NCBI RefSeq assembly: GCF_001262605.1
Contig: NZ_LGTC01000001.1
Span: 5,528,001 to 5,592,000 of the forward strand
Length of the DNA: 64,000 nucleotides
Source of the DNA: Pseudobacteroides cellulosolvens ATCC 35603 = DSM 2933
GTDB lineage: Bacteria > Bacillota > Clostridia > Acetivibrionales > DSM-2933
Reading direction: 5' to 3'
The translations under genes were made by a program, and so were the position numbers. Below, piece by piece: positions 8,496 through 16,447 of this stretch. Every line of letters starts with the position of its first letter. Positions within the stretch are counted from its first letter, which is position 1. The notes below the pieces were generated by a model. The model was not told the origin of the DNA. It searched no databases and saw nothing but the letters and a program-made list of their open reading frames with translations.

Positions 8496-10274
8496 TTATA
8501 TCAAGCCTTTCCAGACACCCCATTCTAAACCCTTGTTATCAATGCCACGCACTCCACGTGTGTCGTCTGCGGAATAAGAACACATATTCTCACTATTTGT
8601 TTCAGAAGGAACACCAGACTTTTTACCTTTTGAATTTTCTTTTTTCTTTTGACCATCTGCTTCTATTTTAAATCCTGTTTTGAATACAAAAGTAATAAAA
8701 TAGGGTTTCTTATTTCCTTTTTCATCAACTTTACCTAAAATAACTTCCTCAACTACGCTTTCAAAAACATGTCTATCAAATTCAGTTAATTGTTCATTTT
8801 TTTCATATAATTCTCTAAAAGCCTTCATCCTTTTCTTGAGGTCAGTTTTTTCATCTACAGATACTTGAAGATCAACTCTTTCACTTTTCAACTTTTCCAA
8901 TTTACCGGAAAGCTCTATATATTTTGCTTCATAAGTATCCTTATCAATAACCTCATCAACTCTCATATCAACAATCTTACTTAATTTATTCTCAATTGAA
9001 TCAATTTCTCTTTGTACACGTTTCAATTCTTTTGCAATATCCAAGTTACTTAAAGACTCTTCCATTTCAACCAAGAATTCTTCTATTACATTTCTATTTT
9101 TGCTGCATAACATATTAAAGGAATCTATAAATGCTTTTTCAATTTCTTTTTCATCTATCCCTTTACTGTCAGGGCAGTATTTTTTCCCTTCCTTCACAGA
9201 TGTCATACAACTCCACACATGCTTTTCATGAATTGACTTGCTATGCCAGGTTCTCCTAACAGCAGTTTTTCCGCAGAAGCCACATTTTATTATACTACTA
9301 AATGAATACTTTTTGCTAAACTTATCTGTTCTACCTTTATTATTATGCTTGCTGCTTCGAACCTGCAATATTTTTTGTGCTTCTTCAAATAATTCTTCAG
9401 AAATTATAGGTTCATGATTTTTGCTTATGTAGTACTTTTCTTCTTCCCCCATATTTTCTAATCTTCTATGTGTTAAAGGGTCAACAGTAAATGTCTTTCC
9501 AAGTAATATGTCACCCTTATATTTTTCGTTCTTAATAATTCCTCTCACGGCACTTTCATTCCATTTGGTATTACCCTTTTTGGTTTTATAATTAAGTTTT
9601 GTAAGTTCTTTGGCTATTACAAAAGCCCCGGCACCTTCAACATATCTTCTAAAAATGTATCTTACAATTTCTGCTTCTTCCTCATTAACAGAGAGTGTTT
9701 TATCAATCGGATTATAGTCATATCCCAGACATCCATGAAAACCAACCAGCTCTCCTCTTTTCATTTTCATCTTCAAACCCATTTTTACATTGGCAGAAAT
9801 GGATTCACTTTCTTGTTGTGCTAATGAGCTTAATATCACCAATAGCATTTCACCATTCATAGTCAATGTATTAATGTTTTCCTTTTCAAAAAGAATGGCT
9901 ACATTATAGTCCTTTAATAACCGTACATATTTTAATGTGTCCAATGTATTACGTGCAAACCTTGATATAGATTTGGTTATGATTAAATCAATTCTTCCCG
10001 CAACTGCATCATTAATCATTCTTTGAAACTCTACTCTTTTATCAGTCTGAGTTCCACTGATGCCTTCATCTGCATATATATCAACGAGCTCCCATTCCGG
10101 CTCAGACTCAACCATGGATTTATAGTGCATTACTTGTGAATTATAACTTGTTAACTGTTCTTCAGAATCTGTGCTTACTCTACAATAAGCAGCCACACGA
10201 ATTCTCTCAATAATTTTTGAGGTATTTCTATTTATTCTATTTGGATTTGCTTGTATCACTTTTACTTCTGCCAT
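8496..10274 (-). CDS. large serine recombinase (ICE integrase/excisionase)
   Basis: 592 aa. The N-terminal resolvase domain has the catalytic serine block VAAYCRVSTDSEEQ and the following ADEGISGT and ITKSISRFARN blocks. A recombinase domain (GFHGCLGYDYNP...EIVRYIFRRY) follows, then a zinc ribbon (CGFCGKTAVRRTW...C) and a coiled-coil region (about 410-490). Such enzymes catalyse integration and excision of Tn4451-like and ICE elements. It lies at the element boundary, transcribed outward toward uppP. The last about 25 residues (ending GVWKGLI) look unlike the family core and run right up to the presumed att region. AAAAGGGG precedes ATG 10274. Confidence 0.93.
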   Translation of the reverse strand: MAEVKVIQANPNRINRNTSKIIERIRVAAYCRVSTDSEEQLTSYNSQVMHYKSMVESEPEWELVDIYADEGISGTQTDKRVEFQRMINDAVAGRIDLIITKSISRFARNTLDTLKYVRLLKDYNVAILFEKENINTLTMNGEMLLVILSSLAQQESESISANVKMGLKMKMKRGELVGFHGCLGYDYNPIDKTLSVNEEEAEIVRYIFRRYVEGAGAFVIAKELTKLNYKTKKGNTKWNESAVRGIIKNEKYKGDILLGKTFTVDPLTHRRLENMGEEEKYYISKNHEPIISEELFEEAQKILQVRSSKHNNKGRTDKFSKKYSFSSIIKCGFCGKTAVRRTWHSKSIHEKHVWSCMTSVKEGKKYCPDSKGIDEKEIEKAFIDSFNMLCSKNRNVIEEFLVEMEESLSNLDIAKELKRVQREIDSIENKLSKIVDMRVDEVIDKDTYEAKYIELSGKLEKLKSERVDLQVSVDEKTDLKKRMKAFRELYEKNEQLTEFDRHVFESVVEEVILGKVDEKGNKKPYFITFVFKTGFKIEADGQKKKENSKGKKSGVPSETNSENMCSYSADDTRGVRGIDNKGLEWGVWKGLI

Positions 10275-10342
10275 TTTAAGTTCCCCTTTTTGTATTCTTA
10301 TTCAGTACTAATTATACTAAAGTTTAGAATACATTTCAACAA

Positions 10343-10480
10343 CTATTGCTCGGATACAATTTTATGTTTCTTCATCAAATCTGATTTAATAACATTGTAC
10401 TCTTTATCAGTAATTAGCTTTTTACCATATAGTTGGTTTAAAAATGCTAATTTCATTGCATATTTTAATGTATTGTCCAT
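10343..10480 (-). CDS. SHOCT-like small protein upstream of the recombinase
   Basis: 45 aa from ATG 10480, with AGGAGG 6 nt upstream; an upstream in-frame ATG at 10585 would run through a terminator stem and is rejected. The sequence (LNQLYGKKLITDKEYNVIKS) resembles the short SHOCT motif, and such proteins commonly precede ICE recombinases in Clostridia. A regulatory or oligomerisation role in excision is inferred from position only. Confidence 0.7.
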   Translation of the reverse strand: MDNTLKYAMKLAFLNQLYGKKLITDKEYNVIKSDLMKKHKIVSEQ

Positions 10481-10522
10481 AAGAGACCTCCTCACAATAA
10501 AACCAGGACATATCGTTTCAAC

Positions 10523-10561
10523 AAAAAAAGGAGACGGACAAATTCTTCTTTGTCTATCTCC
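10523..10561 (-). terminator. intrinsic terminator after the Dam-like methylase
   Basis: On the minus strand GGAGATAGACAAA pairs with TTTGTCCGTCTCC (one mismatch pair) around a 6-nt loop, followed by seven T. It lies 29 nt after the methylase stop. Confidence 0.8.
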
Positions 10562-10589
10562 CTGTGTTATATAAGATTTATTCATTTCT

Positions 10590-11048
10590 TTAATATGATG
10601 AAACCTTCAGTTGTTTTAAAGTAGGCTTAAATACTACAATAGCTGACGGAAATGGTGCACAGTCCTTTGAATTACTGAATTTCAGCCTACCTTTTACAAA
10701 TCTTATTTCATGTGCTTTCATACAGTATGTATGCCAATATTTTGTATCTGTTCTTGCTGGAATAAGACAAACTACGGTTGCACCTTCTTGTGATTCATCA
10801 AAGGCTTTTTTTATCCATTTATCTATATTTCTGCCGTATGGCGGATTCATCCAACATCGCTGTGCCCAATGATGCCAAGATTGTGATAATCCATCATCAA
10901 TTTTGGTATAATACTTGTCACACTTAGCATTTTCAGCAGTAGCACAAACATCTAGTTGAAAATTGAACTCTTTGTGAAGCTTGTCAAAAAACTGCTGTGG
11001 AGTTTCCCACTCATCTGATTTACTGCTAAACATGATTTCAGTGTTCAT
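10590..11048 (-). CDS. phage-type DNA N-6-adenine methyltransferase (Dam family)
   Basis: 152 aa. The opening SSKSDEWETPQQFFDKL and the catalytic motif NPPYG (MNPPYGRNI, about residue 75) are those of phage Dam-like adenine methylases, and the length fits a complete enzyme. With no cognate endonuclease beside it, it probably modifies the ICE itself to evade restriction in a new host (inference). AAAGGAG precedes ATG 11048. It is followed by a terminator and preceded by the helicase gene in the same orientation. Confidence 0.88.
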   Translation of the reverse strand: MNTEIMFSSKSDEWETPQQFFDKLHKEFNFQLDVCATAENAKCDKYYTKIDDGLSQSWHHWAQRCWMNPPYGRNIDKWIKKAFDESQEGATVVCLIPARTDTKYWHTYCMKAHEIRFVKGRLKFSNSKDCAPFPSAIVVFKPTLKQLKVSSY

Positions 11049-11082
11049 ATTGACTCCTTTCCAAATAATGCAATTTTAAAAA

Positions 11083-13368
11083 TCATTTTTTGAAATAATC
11101 TTCTTCCTTCACTTTTCTAATAAAAGCCCTCACATCATCAATTGAATCTGTTACTTCATACTGAGCTAAAGCTTTCAAAACTCTTTTTCTGTACTTGCCA
11201 TTTTTACTAATCCTAAAATCAAGGATTGCTATAACCCCGGTATCTGTTTCACATCGAATCAATCTTCCCATGCCCTGCTTCAATTTGATTAGCATTTCTG
11301 GAAACACTATGGCATCAATAAATTCTTCAATAGAATCAGACTGTTCTTTTTTGTACTCTCCAATTGGATTAGGTGTAGGAAACGGTAAATTCACAATAAT
11401 CAGAGATGATAAAATATCACCAGGACAATCCACTCCTTCCCAAAAAGAGCCTGTAGCAAAAAGAACACCGTTTCCGCTATTTTTAAAAGCTTCTACGATG
11501 TTCTTCTGACTTTTGTCCATTTTTAAAAGAGGGTATTTAATTTTACTCCGGGCCAACTCATAAACCTTTGATAGCAATGTATATGATGTAAATAAAATAA
11601 CAGTATGTCCCCATGTTGCATTAATAAGGTTTGTGATTTCCTCTGCTACAGCTTTTATGTATTCTTCACATTGTTTGTTCGGGAACGGCACTCTTTCACT
11701 TATATATAGCAATGCATTTTTATTATAATTAAATGGTGATAAATAACTTATTTCACTTGTACTGCTTGATGTTATTAAATTTATCCCGGTATTACGTTTA
11801 AAATAATCAAATCCAATATCATCAGACAATGTTCCTGATGTAACAATTTTAGGAATCCCATTTTTCCATAACACTTGATATAACTGATACTCCAAATCAA
11901 TGGGAATCCCACAAATTGCTACAAGATTTTCACTTCTGGGATTCTCAAGCCAATATAAGATATCATTTGTTTTTAATATCTTGTCAAGCTGCTGCTCTAT
12001 TTCTAAAACCATCATTTCCAATTCCCTGCTTTTAGAAATAAAGGAATAGCAATAGCCTTTTATATTGCTTATTTGTAAAAGCATTTCAACTAGGATTTCT
12101 TTTTCATTATGGCCTATTGTAACTCCTATTTTAGATACGTCATCATTGATAAGTTCTCTATTAATGTTTGAAAGCAGGCTTCTAAAAAATCTTGTCCTCA
12201 ATACGCATAATCTTTCCAGCTTGAGTTTTGCTGAGTTTAAAAATGCTTTTTTACCTTTCAGATTACTCCGAATCATATTCGTCATTATTGTTATATCTTC
12301 ACCTGAAAAGCTTTTACCAAGGATTTGTATGGCTGCATCCATCAACTTATGGGCTTCATCTATAATTTCAATTGAATGTTCAGGAATCAGAGTGTGCCTT
12401 CCTTTTGATCTTTTGACTGCATCAGCTAGATAATAATTGTGGTTACATACCTGAAAATCATGAAAAGATGCTTTTACATATTCCATGTATTTAATGTACT
12501 CACATTCCTTAAATCTAGGACAGCTTTTTTCACAATTTTTTGGAACATTAATTTTCTGTACAATATGGTTTTTTAATCCTTTTCTTTCATCCAAGTCAAT
12601 TGAGTTCCCAAGATCAGGTGCATTAAGCTTTTCTAACAAATCTCTATCAACGGCCTTTTTACTACTATTTAAGTATTCTACCAGCCGTTCATACCTAATT
12701 TTACAAAAGTAATGCTCTTTACCTTTTCTTAATACTGCACTTAGCGGACGATTTATAACTCTGTTTTTATATAATATTTCTGATAAAGTCGGAACGTAAT
12801 TATTGATAATGGCATTCTGTAAATCAATACTGGATGTAGAGATTACACATGGTATGGAATCTTCTTTGCCTGTACATTCTTTACTTTGCCTTTCATATAA
12901 TGCATAGACTACAGCAGCTACAATATACGCATAAGTTTTCCCAGTTCCAACTTCTGCTTCACATATTGAAATACAGTTGTTTTTAATTCCTGCATACATA
13001 TTTATAGAAAGTTCAATTTGCTCTTCCCTTATTTTAAAGCCATTTTCCGGCAATAATTTCCTGAAAATATATTCAATCAAGGTATTGGGGTTTTCCGGAA
13101 GTGTTACTTGATAGTCTGATGTTGCAATAAATTTATATATCAATTTATCTTTATACTCATCTGTATAAACCTTTTTACTTTTTAGTAATGGAACCATCGA
13201 ATCCTTATCCATGCAGATGACAAAATAATTGTTAATACTTTTGTTCTCTTTAACTACGAATATATAGCTTGTGTCAAATGTAAAAAGGTATCTATAAACC
13301 TTTTTATCTCTGTGATTTTCAAAGTATGATAGCATTAATGCTTCATCACTTGTATTTATTTCAAACAT
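11083..13368 (-). CDS. XPD/DinG-family SF2 helicase
   Basis: 761 aa from ATG 13368, which has AAGGAG 9-10 nt upstream; the longer reading from 13407 would start inside a stem-loop. Walker A AEVGTGKT (about 139-145), DEAH box IIDEAHKL (about 337-340), and a Cys set (about 222, 279, 283, 289) between them fit an XPD/DinG 4Fe-4S cluster domain. Motifs GTLSD, GSFWEGVD and QGMGRLIR are intact. DinG-type helicases unwind 5'-3' and act in DNA-damage repair and R-loop removal. Here a role in processing ICE DNA during excision or transfer is inferred. The 5' leader is unusually long and structured. Confidence 0.85.
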   Translation of the reverse strand: MFEINTSDEALMLSYFENHRDKKVYRYLFTFDTSYIFVVKENKSINNYFVICMDKDSMVPLLKSKKVYTDEYKDKLIYKFIATSDYQVTLPENPNTLIEYIFRKLLPENGFKIREEQIELSINMYAGIKNNCISICEAEVGTGKTYAYIVAAVVYALYERQSKECTGKEDSIPCVISTSSIDLQNAIINNYVPTLSEILYKNRVINRPLSAVLRKGKEHYFCKIRYERLVEYLNSSKKAVDRDLLEKLNAPDLGNSIDLDERKGLKNHIVQKINVPKNCEKSCPRFKECEYIKYMEYVKASFHDFQVCNHNYYLADAVKRSKGRHTLIPEHSIEIIDEAHKLMDAAIQILGKSFSGEDITIMTNMIRSNLKGKKAFLNSAKLKLERLCVLRTRFFRSLLSNINRELINDDVSKIGVTIGHNEKEILVEMLLQISNIKGYCYSFISKSRELEMMVLEIEQQLDKILKTNDILYWLENPRSENLVAICGIPIDLEYQLYQVLWKNGIPKIVTSGTLSDDIGFDYFKRNTGINLITSSSTSEISYLSPFNYNKNALLYISERVPFPNKQCEEYIKAVAEEITNLINATWGHTVILFTSYTLLSKVYELARSKIKYPLLKMDKSQKNIVEAFKNSGNGVLFATGSFWEGVDCPGDILSSLIIVNLPFPTPNPIGEYKKEQSDSIEEFIDAIVFPEMLIKLKQGMGRLIRCETDTGVIAILDFRISKNGKYRKRVLKALAQYEVTDSIDDVRAFIRKVKEEDYFKK

Positions 13369-13396
13369 CCTTATTCTCTCCTTCGTTTCTAACACT

Positions 13397-13458
13397 TGAC
13401 AGCACATTGCTGTGGTGGGCCATAATCTTTATAAGTCCACCACAGTATCTGCTGTCAA
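13397..13458 (-). promoter_or_regulatory. two-tier stem-loop in the dinG-like gene leader
   Basis: Perfect outer stem TTGACAGCA/TGCTGTCAA (13397-13405 with 13450-13458) and perfect inner stem CTGTGGTGG/CCACCACAG (13410-13418 with 13437-13445), separated by a small internal loop. It ends about 29 nt before the helicase start codon, so it could control translation or mRNA stability. Confidence 0.6.
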
Positions 13459-13832
13459 ATATATAAATTTAACATTAGAATTTTTGTATCATATTTGTTC
13501 TCAACATCCCTGATAACTAAGGGGGTATATCAAGTTGCTATTGGAAATAGCATCATATAAGCTGACATGGTTATAAGTTCTCAAACCAAATGAGCGTTAT
13601 CCTGTCATTCATTGCAGGCTGCCCAATGCGGTGAGGCGTTCAAGGCAGAAGTATCATTATCTATCCCTTTACCTGTCATCGCAATTAGTCCTTCCAAAGA
13701 CTATTTTTAGCCGGATGATTTCGCTCTCTTTTAATAAAGGTCATGGCGATCCGCTTTTTGTTGCTTCCCTTATGGTGGCAAAGGTAGTTGTCCTGATATA
13801 CAGTGTCTTCAGTTTTCAAGGAGCATAAGAAG
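13459..13832 (-). other. long, GC-richer noncoding leader with two possible small ORFs
   Basis: This gap of about 375 nt is visibly less AT-rich than its surroundings. On the minus strand it holds a TTG-initiated 44-codon ORF (13685-13819, product rich in Lys/His with KKRIAMTFIKRER). A 24-codon ATG ORF (13605-13679) follows it by a few bases, with GGAAGG upstream. A CTTGAAAACTGAA block near 13807-13820 resembles the end of Firmicute rRNA spacers. The region may be a leader-peptide or structured-RNA control element for the helicase gene. No protein family is recognised. Confidence 0.35.
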
Positions 13833-13875
13833 GACAAAAAATCCCCCTCACTTTTAAGCCGAAAAAGTGAGGGGG
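13833..13875 (-). terminator. strong intrinsic terminator after the sigma-like gene
   Basis: A 13-bp stem (13862-13875 with 13843-13855; CCCCCTCACTTTTT) with a short CGGCTT-type loop, followed on the minus strand by ATTTTTTGT. It separates the sigma-like gene from the helicase leader. Confidence 0.85.
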
Positions 13876-13892
13876 GTGTACGAAATAATTTA

Positions 13893-14318
13893 TTAATTTT
13901 CCAAATGTTTTTTGAGTTTTTTTAAAATGCAATCCTTTCTACTGTTTATTGTCATCAACGGAATACCAATTTCCCTTGATAATTGACGTTGGCTTTTTTC
14001 TTTATAGAACAAGTCAATTATTAATTCCAGTTCTTCATCATTAAGAAGCTTCAGGCTTTTTCTTAGTTTTTCTATCATTACCTTTGTAACAACGGAATCA
14101 CAAACATCTTCTTTAGTACTGTCTTTCAGCAGTTCTTCACCTAAAATGTCTTCATAAACATTGTCAAACTGTGAATATAAGAACTGCCCATGTGCTATAT
14201 CCCGCTCTTCCAGATATCGCTCTCTCCTTCTCATTTTGTAGTACTCTTTATAAATCTCCTCTGAAACCTCTTCTGCATTTTGACCTACCCTTAAATAAAA
14301 TTTCTTTTCATTATCCAT
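13893..14318 (-). CDS. sigma-70-like / sigma region 4 protein
   Basis: 141 aa from ATG 14318, with GGAGG 7 nt upstream. The C-terminal half has a region-4-like helix-turn-helix (LLNDEELELIIDLFY...QRQLSREIGIPLMTINSRKDCILKKLKK). The N-terminal half is highly charged. The size and layout match small sigma-like regulators of Tn916-type ICEs. It probably activates element genes; the target promoter is not visible. It is followed by a strong terminator. Confidence 0.75.
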   Translation of the reverse strand: MDNEKKFYLRVGQNAEEVSEEIYKEYYKMRRRERYLEERDIAHGQFLYSQFDNVYEDILGEELLKDSTKEDVCDSVVTKVMIEKLRKSLKLLNDEELELIIDLFYKEKSQRQLSREIGIPLMTINSRKDCILKKLKKHLEN

Positions 14319-14432
14319 CTTAAAACCTCCAAATTTTTGTCTTGATAGCTCTAAACAAAATTTGGAAATCACGGATAATGGGTGTTGTATGGCTCCCATC
14401 TTTTCATACTGCCGACTCCTGATTTCGGGCAT

Positions 14433-14467
14433 AAAAAAAGCCGGAAGTGAAATCAATCACATCCAGC
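14433..14467 (-). terminator. intrinsic terminator upstream of the sigma-like gene
   Basis: GCTGGATGTG/CACTTCCGGC (14458-14467 with 14440-14449; mismatches at two positions) followed by seven T on the minus strand. It is the second of two terminators in tandem and may attenuate the sigma-like gene. Confidence 0.6.
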
Positions 14468-14502
14468 CTCATTAGCCTTATATTTACTTTGAATTAATGC
14501 AT

Positions 14503-14539
14503 AAAAAAATCCCCAAACACCCTTATAGAGTTTGAGGAT
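14503..14539 (-). terminator. intrinsic terminator after the 191-aa regulator gene
   Basis: ATCCTCAAAC/GTTTGGGGAT stem (14530-14539 with 14509-14518, one G-U pair) and seven T on the minus strand, about 100 nt past the stop at 14640. Confidence 0.75.
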
Positions 14540-14639
14540 ACTGATATCATTAAATTTATGACATAATCCACCAGCATAGCCAGTATATCAGCTTGTAAGT
14601 TTGGAAACAGTAGGAATATGCTCGGGGCTTAGTTGGAAT

Positions 14640-15215
14640 TTAGTCGGGGTCCACGGATTGATAGAAAAAACTTGGTATGCCTTCACCTTCTTGACCAACA
14701 ATGATTCCTTTTAATGTCGGAATGGTATAACCCCATAAGCAAATTGCAAAAAGGTCAATCGCTTCTCTTTTTTTATCATAATAAGTACTACGCTCCATAT
14801 TTAATAGTTCCAACATTTCCTGCTCTGAATACTTTATAACTGTCATGTACTGCTTAACCAGTATTTCATGGTACAGCTTGCCATTATCAGGATACTCATA
14901 AATTTTGCTCATTGCTGAATCTATCATCGATATCAGCCAATGTGTTTCAAACAAAGAGTGCACCTTCTGATTAAACTTATCTCTTTCGATTTCGGGTGCA
15001 AAATTTTCAAGATAGTCTAATGCATGTTCTAAATTTTTGCTCCAATAACATGCAGTAGTCTCACATACTTCATTAAGTCTGTTTTGTGTTGACCACACAA
15101 CAGGACGGTATATTTCCAAAAGCAATTTTGTCTTATGTAATACTGCCAAACGATCAATATTCAATCCTTTATATAAAAGTGTACATTGTTTCATTACTCT
15201 GCTTTCCTTACGCAT
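14640..15215 (-). CDS. uncharacterised ICE regulator-like protein
   Basis: 191 aa, no family recognised with confidence. It is mostly alpha-helical with a late helix-turn-helix-like stretch (LLNMERSTYYDKKREAIDLFA) reminiscent of ArpU/phage transcriptional regulators. AGGAGG lies 7 nt before ATG 15215. It is the first gene transcribed from the minus-strand promoter that carries a LexA-like palindrome, opposite the XRE repressor. An early activator role is inferred from this position. Confidence 0.6.
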   Translation of the reverse strand: MRKESRVMKQCTLLYKGLNIDRLAVLHKTKLLLEIYRPVVWSTQNRLNEVCETTACYWSKNLEHALDYLENFAPEIERDKFNQKVHSLFETHWLISMIDSAMSKIYEYPDNGKLYHEILVKQYMTVIKYSEQEMLELLNMERSTYYDKKREAIDLFAICLWGYTIPTLKGIIVGQEGEGIPSFFYQSVDPD

Positions 15216-15303
15216 ATCTTGTCCTCCTCGAGATTCTTATTGACATTCGTTTCGTAAAAATGTTATATTTAATACGAACGTTGTTGCATATATCATATAC
15301 CAT

Positions 15304-15333
15304 ATTATACATGAACGTTTGTTCGTCTGTCAA
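15304..15333 (-). promoter_or_regulatory. near-consensus promoter with LexA-like operator in the spacer
   Basis: Minus strand TTGACA (15328-15333), 18-nt spacer, TATAAT (15304-15309): consensus hexamers. The spacer holds TGAACGTTTGTTCG (15312-15325), one mismatch from the Firmicute SOS box CGAAC-N4-GTTCG. A second GAACGTT half-site lies at 15276-15282. Either LexA or the divergent XRE repressor could bind. Confidence 0.7.
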
Positions 15334-15393
15334 TATGGTTTTTGTGTACGATATTGCATATTAAAAGTTATATCTTAGGAAGGAGCCAATATT

Positions 15394-15810
15394 ATGTTGT
15401 TTGGTGATAAAATTAAAGAATTGAGGACCTTGGCAGGAATGAGCCAACAAGAGTTAGCAAGTAATGCTGGATTATCTTTGCGTTCTATTCAAAACTATGA
15501 AAGTAATAAACGTTATCCAAAAGATGTAGCTATATTAAATAAACTTTGCAAGGCTTTAGATACAACAATTGAAGATTTAATGTCTGATAAGGACAATTTT
15601 GTCCAAGAAGCTACAGCCAAGTACGGTACCCGTGGAAAGAAAGATGCAAAGAAATTGGTTGAAGAAGTTGGTGGGTTATTTGCAGGTGGAGAATTAAATG
15701 AGGAAGATAAGGATAAGGTTTTTCGAGCGATTACAGAAATGTATTGGAGGGCTAAAGATAATAACAAGAAATATTCACCTAAAAAAAATTCTCATAAAAC
15801 AAAGGAATGA
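15394..15810 (+). CDS. XRE-family repressor
   Basis: 138 aa. An N-terminal helix-turn-helix (KELRTLAGMSQQELASNAGL, about 8-27, then SIQNYESNKRYPK) is followed by a charged C-terminal half. Start ATG 15394 has AGGAAGGAG upstream. It is divergent from the 191-aa regulator gene and is followed 66 nt later by an ImmA-like protease gene. This is the ImmR-ImmA arrangement that keeps ICEBs1-type elements quiescent until the protease cleaves the repressor after DNA damage. The immunity role is inferred from this arrangement. Confidence 0.88.
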   Translation: MLFGDKIKELRTLAGMSQQELASNAGLSLRSIQNYESNKRYPKDVAILNKLCKALDTTIEDLMSDKDNFVQEATAKYGTRGKKDAKKLVEEVGGLFAGGELNEEDKDKVFRAITEMYWRAKDNNKKYSPKKNSHKTKE

Positions 15811-15876
15811 TTTATTTTATTTTTCATGGTACACTTTATTGGTGAGAATATTGGCATTGCATCAGGGGGTGAGAAC

Positions 15877-16386
15877 ATGACCAACAAAGAGAATATTCAG
15901 GCTATGGCAAGTAATATTATAAAAAGGTTTGATACACGAGATCCATTTGAATTGTGTAAATCTACCGGAGTCGAAGTTTTTTTCGCTGATTTAGGAAGCC
16001 TCAAAGGTATGTATAAATATATTAAGCGTAACCGTTTTGCAGTAATTAATGAAAGTCTTGATGAACGCACAAGAAGGCTGGTATGTGCACATGAATTAGG
16101 TCATGACCTCCTACATAGAGATTTAGCAAAAAATATTTGCTTGCAGGAATTTGTTTTATATGACATGAAAAGCCGACCTGAATATGAAGCCAACTTATTT
16201 GCAGCAGAGATACTTCTTCCAGATGATGAAGTTTTTTCCTATGCAAAAGAGGGGTATGATATACACCAGATTGCTCAGGTTTTTTGTACGGATATAAACC
16301 TGGTGGCTTTGAAAGTGGCTTCTATGAACGCTAAGGGGTATGAACTTAAGAATGTGGTTGATGTTAAATCGGGGTTTTTGAGATAA
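15877..16386 (+). CDS. ImmA/IrrE-family metallopeptidase
   Basis: 169 aa from ATG 15877, with AGGGGG 7-8 nt upstream; an in-frame ATG at 15826 is less likely. The zinc site HExxH is intact (AHELGHDLLH) and the third ligand region EYEANLFAAEILLP follows. ImmA proteases cleave XRE repressors such as ImmR to de-repress the element. It follows the XRE gene in the same orientation and is convergent with the defence operon. Confidence 0.9.
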   Translation: MTNKENIQAMASNIIKRFDTRDPFELCKSTGVEVFFADLGSLKGMYKYIKRNRFAVINESLDERTRRLVCAHELGHDLLHRDLAKNICLQEFVLYDMKSRPEYEANLFAAEILLPDDEVFSYAKEGYDIHQIAQVFCTDINLVALKVASMNAKGYELKNVVDVKSGFLR

Positions 16387-16407
16387 AAAACATCCAAAAA
16401 CCCCGAT
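16368..16407. terminator. 12-bp hairpin between convergent immA and defence operon
   Basis: ATCGGGGTTTTT (16368-16379) pairs perfectly with AAAAACCCCGAT (16396-16407). It spans the last codons of immA and lies between convergent transcripts. The usual T-run after the stem is missing, so a bidirectional terminator is likely but not certain. Confidence 0.4.
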
Positions 16408-16447
16408 CTCCATGCCTCTTAGTAAATCATAATAAAAATAACTTATT

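Noticed and set aside
13368..13407. Longer N-terminus for the dinG-like helicase (start 13407)
   Set aside because: That start codon lies inside a perfect stem-loop and has no ribosome binding site, whereas 13368 has AAGGAG at good spacing.
13807..13820. CTTGAAAACTGAA block resembling the 16S-23S spacer end
   Set aside because: No adjacent 16S, 23S or tRNA sequence is present; kept only as a feature of the noncoding leader, not as an rRNA remnant.
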